Origin: Pseudomonadota bacterium | GTDB taxonomy: Bacteria > Pseudomonadota > Alphaproteobacteria > Rhizobiales > Hyphomicrobiaceae | Assembly (NCBI GenBank): GCA_023430315.1 | Contig: JAEZAW010000109.1 | Location: 1-10,077, forward strand | Length of the DNA: 10,077 nt | Direction of reading: 5' to 3' | Part shown: positions 6,689-10,077 of the stretch, one piece after another | Layout of the letters: every line of letters starts with the position of its first letter | Position numbering within the stretch: the stretch's first letter is position 1 | Notes under the pieces: model-generated | The model's database searches: none | What the model was told of the DNA's origin: nothing | What the model saw: the letters and a program-made list of their open reading frames with translations, nothing else | Made by a program: the position numbers and the translations under genes

Positions 6689-7645
6689 ATGCCGATGCCG
6701 ATCCGCCCCGCCACCGCCGACGCGATCGCTGACGCCGCTGCGGCGCTCAGAGCGGGCCAACTCGTCGCCTTTCCGACCGAGACGGTCTACGGCCTCGGCG
6801 CCGATGCGACCAACGCACGGGCAGTCGCCGCCATCTACGAGGCCAAGGGGCGTCCACAGTTCAATCCGCTGATCGCGCATGTCGCAGATGCTGAGGATGC
6901 AGCGCGCTTTGCTCTACTGGGTCCTGAAGCACAGGCGCTCGCGGCAGCCTTCTGGCCCGGCGCGTTGACGCTGGTGCTGAACAAGCGGCCGGACTGCACC
7001 ATCTCTGACCTCGTCACAGCCGGCCTCGACACGGTGGCAATGCGCGTGCCGTCGCATCCAATCGCCCGCACATTGATCCGAGCAGCAGCACGGCCGATCG
7101 CAGCGCCGTCGGCCAATCGCTCGGGCCATGTGAGCCCGACGACGGCCGCGCATGTCGAGGCGGATTTGGGCGCGAAGGTCGCGATCATTCTGGATGACGG
7201 GCCGAGCCCGATCGGCGTCGAATCGACAGTGGTCGATGTTTCCGGCAGTCAGCCGGCACTTCTGCGCGCCGGCGGCGTCACGCGTGAGGATATTGAAGCC
7301 GTGCTGGGCGCCCGCTTGGCCATCCATTACGGCGATGCCGAACGGCCATCCTCGCCCGGCCAGCTCGCGAGCCATTACGCGCCGCGGACACCCGTCCGTT
7401 TGAACGCCTCCAACGCGCAGCCCGGCGAGGCCTTTCTCGCGTTCGGCCCGTTAGTGGCGCATCACGACGGCCCCTCAATCAACCTGAGCCCCACAGGTGA
7501 CCTGATCGAAGCTGCCGTGAATCTGTTTGCGGCCTTGCGCGAACTGGATTCCGCGGGCGCAACCGCGATTGCCGTCATGCCCATTCCGGAAGCGGGCCTC
7601 GGCGAGGCCATCAACGATCGCTTGCGCCGGGCGGCGATACGCTGA
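6689..7645 (+). CDS. L-threonylcarbamoyladenylate synthase, Sua5/YwlC type
   Basis: This enzyme makes threonylcarbamoyl-AMP from threonine, bicarbonate and ATP, the first step of the t6A37 modification of ANN-decoding tRNAs. TsaD and its partners then transfer the group. The 318-residue protein has the YrdC/TsaC domain at about 8-205, with PTETVYGLG (29-37), KGRP (53-56), WPGALTLVL (89-97), RVPSHP (119-124) and PSANRSG (140-146). The linker SPGQLASHYAP (222-232) leads into the smaller Sua5 C-terminal domain (to 318). The presence of that second domain distinguishes Sua5 (TsaC2) from the single-domain TsaC. Two Met codons, at 6689 and 6695, compete as start and neither has a strong ribosome binding site. 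The downstream transporter follows 4 bp after the stop, so the two are probably one operon. Confidence 0.95.
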   Translation: MPMPIRPATADAIADAAAALRAGQLVAFPTETVYGLGADATNARAVAAIYEAKGRPQFNPLIAHVADAEDAARFALLGPEAQALAAAFWPGALTLVLNKRPDCTISDLVTAGLDTVAMRVPSHPIARTLIRAAARPIAAPSANRSGHVSPTTAAHVEADLGAKVAIILDDGPSPIGVESTVVDVSGSQPALLRAGGVTREDIEAVLGARLAIHYGDAERPSSPGQLASHYAPRTPVRLNASNAQPGEAFLAFGPLVAHHDGPSINLSPTGDLIEAAVNLFAALRELDSAGATAIAVMPIPEAGLGEAINDRLRRAAIR

Positions 7646-7649
7646 CGCA

Positions 7650-8519
7650 ATGAGCACATTTCCTCATGCGGCCGTCCTGTTTGCGCTCGCCTCGGCGTTC
7701 CTTTTCGCGCTCACGAACCATTTCCAGAGCCTCGGTCTTCAAGGCTCCGACGCGCGCATCGGATCGCTGATCAACATCGGCACCGGCGCCGTCTTCTACT
7801 GGCTGTTGGCGCCATTCTATTTGGAAAGCGGGTATTGGCTCACATGGGGCATGGTGCTCTTTGCGCTCGTCGGCATAATCCGGCCGTCAATTTCGTCAGT
7901 GCTTGCCATCCAAAGCATTCATGTCCTGGGGCCGACTCTGACAAGCGCGCTGACGGCGTCGGCTCCCATATTCGGCGCGCTCTTCGCGGTCCTCCTGCTC
8001 GGCGAAACACTCGATCTCAAGACCGGCGTTGGCATAGCAGCCGTCATTGCCGGGGGCATAGTTGCGAGCTACCGCCGGCAGGGGCTCGCCAGAGATTGGC
8101 CGCTCTGGGCCATCGCCCTGCCGGTCGGCGCCGCCTTTGTGCGCGCGAGCGGACACGCCGTGACCAAGCTCGGACTTGAAGACGTGCCGAGCGCGTCCTT
8201 TGCCGTGCTCGTGTCGAATACGGTGTCCCTCGCTATTGCGACGGCTGCATTCCGCATCGAGGGGCGTGCTCTCAGTGGGACGAGGACGTCCTACAGCTGG
8301 TTCGTCGTTTCCGGCCTGACGGCCGCGGTTTCACTTCAGTTCCTGAACCAAGCCTTGCAGATCGGCGATCTCGTGACCGTGGTACCAATCGTCTCGGCGA
8401 CGCCGGTCTTCACGATGCTGCTGGGACTGTTCGTCTTCCGGCGCGAGCGTTTCTCGTGGCGGATGGTGGCGACGATCGCCCTGGTCGTGCCGGGCGTCAT
8501 GCTCGTCGCGATGAAATAG
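7650..8519 (+). CDS. EamA/DMT-superfamily membrane transporter
   Basis: This 289-residue inner-membrane protein has about ten hydrophobic segments arranged as two EamA repeats, roughly 8-140 and 150-287. This is the layout of drug/metabolite transporters that move small organic solutes or metabolites. Typical features are the first helix AVLFALASAFLFALTNH and the end of repeat 1, SAPIFGALFAVLLLGETLDLKTGVGIAAVIAGGI. The matching end of repeat 2 is VSATPVFTMLLGLFVFRRERFSW. Short charged loops separate the helices. The substrate is unknown. I chose the ATG at 7650 because it starts directly before helix 1. An in-frame ATG at 7527 would add Arg-rich residues that overlap sua5 out of frame. It starts 4 bp after the sua5 stop, so it is probably translated by coupling; there is no strong separate ribosome binding site. 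Confidence 0.92.
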   Translation: MSTFPHAAVLFALASAFLFALTNHFQSLGLQGSDARIGSLINIGTGAVFYWLLAPFYLESGYWLTWGMVLFALVGIIRPSISSVLAIQSIHVLGPTLTSALTASAPIFGALFAVLLLGETLDLKTGVGIAAVIAGGIVASYRRQGLARDWPLWAIALPVGAAFVRASGHAVTKLGLEDVPSASFAVLVSNTVSLAIATAAFRIEGRALSGTRTSYSWFVVSGLTAAVSLQFLNQALQIGDLVTVVPIVSATPVFTMLLGLFVFRRERFSWRMVATIALVVPGVMLVAMK

Positions 8520-8531
8520 CGGGCAGCCCGC
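8519..8531 (+). terminator. Weak hairpin at the end of the transporter gene
   Basis: The sequence GCGGG-CAG-CCCGC begins on the last base of the transporter stop codon and can form a 5-bp all-GC stem. It is followed by GGACTTTC, not a proper T run. It may help end the sua5-transporter transcript or may stabilise its 3' end; support is weak. Confidence 0.25.
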
Positions 8532-8539
8532 GGACTTTC

Positions 8540-8583
8540 AAAAAAGCAAGGACCGGAGGGCAGATGACTGCTACCTCCGGCCT
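8540..8583 (-). terminator. Rho-independent terminator for the Lys/Ala-rich small gene
   Basis: A strong inverted repeat pairs CCGGAGG (8553-8559) with CCTCCGG (8574-8580). The inner pair GCAG/CTGC (8560-8563, 8568-8571) leaves an ATGA loop and a two-base TA bulge, and AGG/CCT can extend the base. Read on the minus strand the stem is followed by TTGC and then six T (8540-8545), the classic order. On the plus strand no T run follows, so the site points leftward and belongs to the gene ending at 8645. Confidence 0.7.
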
Positions 8584-8644
8584 CTAGAACTCGAACAGCG
8601 AAATCTTTCGAACGGAGCCGCCATAACGGAGCCCCGCAAGTACT

Positions 8645-8725
8645 TCACTTCTTCTTGGCGGCCTTCTTAGCCGGCTTCTTCACAGCCTTCTTGGCCGGAG
8701 CCTTCTTCGCAGCAGCTTTCGCCAT
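8645..8725 (-). CDS. 26-residue Lys/Ala-rich histone-tail-like protein
   Basis: This tiny gene encodes 26 residues: 12 Lys, 10 Ala, 2 Pro, 1 Val and the start Met. It begins MAKAAAKKAPAKK and continues with repeated AKK/PAKK units to a KKK end. The composition is that of the C-terminal tail of histone H1 and of bacterial H1-like proteins such as Hc1 or AlgP, which bind DNA without a fold. Here the tail is the whole protein. Evidence that it is real: GGGAG lies 9 bases before the ATG, a strong hairpin-plus-T-run terminator follows about 60 bases after the stop, and the Lys codons are a mix (AAG with one AAA). There is no signal peptide or membrane segment. A nucleoid or nucleic-acid binding role is inferred from charge only. 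A ribosome-associated or purely structural role is also possible. Confidence 0.75.
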   Translation of the reverse strand: MAKAAAKKAPAKKAVKKPAKKAAKKK

Positions 8726-9139
8726 CGTCAGTGTCTCCCAAATAAGTCTGTCGAGTTCCACGCACGAATCACCCGTGCGCAAAAAAAGCTTTGCTGTTTT
8801 TCAAACCGAATGTTGACAGGGAAATTCAAAACACCGGTGAATACATTTGATGTTCCGGCCTCAGTGTTGCGATAAATCCTCAATCTCAGCCAGTTGAGGC
8901 CTCTGAGTTCATCCGGCGCGTGAGTCCGACCGCTCACCTCGCGCGTGTCTGCGACAGTTCGGCCATCGCGCCGCGAGTCATGCGCGGACCGCAGATGGAC
9001 CCTGCGTTGCCTCGACGCGAGCCGCGCGAGCGCTTGCGGGCTTGCTTTCCGGCCACTACGATCGTCCGGACATATGCGGGTTTGCAGCGGACGCCGTCCG
9101 CCCAAGTGGATCCGAGATACCCCAGGGAGGAGACGAACG
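8726..9139. other. 414-bp non-coding region between the small gene and the ThDP operon
   Basis: I find no convincing gene here. The left half (about 8740-8880) is clearly richer in A and T than the rest of the window, with a 7-A run at 8781-8787, and should hold promoters for both flanking genes. It contains two hairpins: CGCACG/CGTGCG with a 7-base loop (8761-8779) in the leader of the small gene, and CCTCAA/TTGAGG with a 10-base loop (8878-8899). The right half (about 8920-9120) is GC-rich and stays open in more than one frame on both strands, but the translations are Arg-rich with no recognisable domain. Confidence 0.7.
8847..8876 (+). promoter_or_regulatory. Candidate promoter for the ThDP-enzyme operon
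   Basis: TTGATG (8847-8852) and GATAAA (8871-8876) are separated by 18 bases, each matching the sigma-70 consensus at 4 of 6 positions. A nearby TTGACA (8813-8818) has no good -10 partner. A start near 8883 would give a leader of about 255 bases before the ATG at 9140. The call is tentative. Confidence 0.3.
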
Positions 9140-9661
9140 ATGGAAGCCACGACAGAAGATCGCTGGCAGAAGGTGGTCTACGACACGCTGAAGAAGAACG
9201 GCGTCACCATCTTCAGCTATGTGCCGGACGCAGGCCACCGCATGGCCATCGACCTCTCGCTGGCCGATCCCGATGTCCATTCTGTCGCCCTGACGACCGA
9301 GGAGGAGGGTGTGGCATTGGCCGCCGGCGCCCACCTCGGCGGCGCGAAGTCGGCATTGCTGATGCAGAGCAGCGGCCTCGGCAACTGCATCAACTTCTTC
9401 TCCATGATCACGGGCGGCAAGTTCCCCTTCCTGACCGTCCTTTCAATGCGCGGTGACTACGGCGAGGGCAATCCCTGGCAGATGGGCATGGGCAAGGCCG
9501 TCCGGCCGATCCTCGACGCCATGGGCTTCGTCACGGTGGAGATCACCCACAAGGAGGAGGTCGAGCGGGCCATCGACGCGGCCTGCACCATGGCCTTCCA
9601 ATCCGGCGAGGCGGTTGCGGTTCTGCTTACGCAGAAGCTCATCGGCGCCAAGAAATTCTGA
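9140..9661 (+). CDS. ThDP-dependent decarboxylase, PYR-domain (alpha) subunit, ComD-like
   Basis: This 173-residue cytosolic protein consists of a single thiamine-diphosphate PYR domain. It resembles ComD, the alpha subunit of sulfopyruvate decarboxylase, and the first half of phosphonopyruvate decarboxylase. Key features are a Glu in LTTEEEGVALAAGAHLGG (Glu56 most likely contacts the cofactor's N1') and the block LLMQSSGLGNCINFF (73-87), typical of the family. It would pair with the next gene product to decarboxylate a 2-oxo acid such as sulfopyruvate to an aldehyde. The substrate cannot be read from sequence, and no sulfonate or phosphonate genes lie in the window. The ATG at 9140 is preceded by GGGAGGAGA at ideal spacing. 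An in-frame ATG at 8945 would add an Arg-rich leader with no family similarity, so I reject it. The partner starts 11 bp downstream. Confidence 0.85.
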   Translation: MEATTEDRWQKVVYDTLKKNGVTIFSYVPDAGHRMAIDLSLADPDVHSVALTTEEEGVALAAGAHLGGAKSALLMQSSGLGNCINFFSMITGGKFPFLTVLSMRGDYGEGNPWQMGMGKAVRPILDAMGFVTVEITHKEEVERAIDAACTMAFQSGEAVAVLLTQKLIGAKKF

Positions 9662-9672
9662 GGGGACGGATC

Positions 9673-10077
9673 ATGGCCAAAGCATCAGAAGCAAAATCGG
9701 CGCCGAAATTCGACCTGGACCGCAGCGTGGCGGTCCCTCAGCTCATCGGCGAGCAGAAGGATTTCCTCTTCATCGGAGGCCTCGCGGGCACTGCTAAGGA
9801 CCTCGCTGCGATCACCAACGACGGGTCCAACTACTACGGCATGGCGGGCGCCATGGGCGCGGCCGTCTCGATGGGGCTCGGTCTGGCTCTTGCGCGGCCA
9901 GACAAGAAGGTGATCGTGGCGACCGGCGACGGCGAATTGCTGATGAACGTAGGCTCGCTCGCAACCGCAAGCATCCTCAATCCACCCAACCTGCGTATTC
10001 TCTGCGTCGACAACGGCCACTACGGCGAGACCGGCTATCAGAAGAGCCACACGAGCCTCGGCGTGGACCTCGAGCAG
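9673..10077 (+). CDS. ThDP-dependent decarboxylase, PP-domain (beta) subunit, ComE-like (cut by right edge)
   Basis: The first 135 residues of the cofactor-holding subunit are visible; the family is usually about 180-200, so roughly the last third is missing. The ThDP/Mg2+ motif is present as GDGELL (85-90) with Asn114 in CVDNGHYGETG, giving GDG-X26-N. Upstream, GMAGAMGAAVSMGLGLALARP (56-76) is the usual PP-domain lead-in. It belongs with the preceding ComD-like subunit in one two-subunit enzyme, as with ComD/ComE; the cofactor would sit between the two chains. The N-terminal 20 residues are Lys/Ala-rich and look flexible. The ATG at 9673 has AGGGGAC overlapping the previous stop, and the 11-bp gap implies coupled translation. 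The substrate is unknown, with sulfopyruvate or a related 2-oxo acid most likely by family. Confidence 0.85.
   Translation, partial: MAKASEAKSAPKFDLDRSVAVPQLIGEQKDFLFIGGLAGTAKDLAAITNDGSNYYGMAGAMGAAVSMGLGLALARPDKKVIVATGDGELLMNVGSLATASILNPPNLRILCVDNGHYGETGYQKSHTSLGVDLEQ

Noticed and set aside
8945..9139. N-terminal extension of the ThDP alpha subunit from an upstream in-frame ATG
   Set aside because: The added 65 residues are Arg-rich with no PYR-domain likeness, while ATG 9140 has a strong GGGAGGAGA site and gives the usual family length.
8728..9150. 140-codon open frame on the minus strand between the small gene and the ThDP operon
   Set aside because: It overlaps the ThDP alpha-subunit start and ribosome binding site. 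It changes composition from Arg-rich to AT-rich along its length and shows no domain; the region reads as regulatory DNA.

Overview
This window looks like chromosomal DNA from a high-GC alphaproteobacterium, most likely of the order Hyphomicrobiales (Rhizobiales). I infer this from the GC-rich codon use, the Rhizobium-type cobS and cobT sequences, and the bolA / J-domain gene / cobS / cobT neighbourhood typical of that group. I saw no insertion sequence, CRISPR array, tRNA, rRNA or phage gene. Most of the window is ordinary housekeeping and metabolic DNA.

Left part (1-3185, minus strand). Read from right to left this holds a Crp/Fnr-family regulator, a J-domain protein with an N-terminal Cys/His cluster, cobS, and the first 191 codons of cobT, which runs off the left edge. 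CobS and CobT are the AAA+ ATPase pair that, with CobN (not in the window), inserts cobalt in the aerobic cobalamin pathway. The regulator sits between bolA and the J-domain gene.

Middle (3186-6564). A 227-bp divergent region carries an exact TATAAT on the minus strand. It is followed on the plus strand by bolA and, 16 bp later, a PLP- and metal-dependent enzyme of the D-serine dehydratase / D-threonine aldolase type. That gene converges, 7 bp apart, on a large DmdC-like acyl-CoA dehydrogenase on the minus strand.

Right part (6565-10077). Divergent from the acyl-CoA dehydrogenase are a Sua5/TsaC-type tRNA threonylcarbamoyladenosine synthase and, 4 bp later, a DMT/EamA transporter. Next comes a 26-residue Lys/Ala-rich, histone-tail-like protein on the minus strand, with a good ribosome binding site and its own hairpin-plus-T-run terminator. 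A 414-bp non-coding stretch then leads to a two-gene thiamine-diphosphate enzyme on the plus strand (PYR-domain subunit, then PP-domain subunit). It resembles ComD/ComE sulfopyruvate decarboxylase; the second gene is cut by the right edge.

No clearly new multi-gene system is visible. The items most worth a second look are the Lys/Ala-rich mini-protein, the J-domain/Crp context of the cobaltochelatase genes, and the two-subunit ThDP enzyme of unknown substrate behind a long leader.
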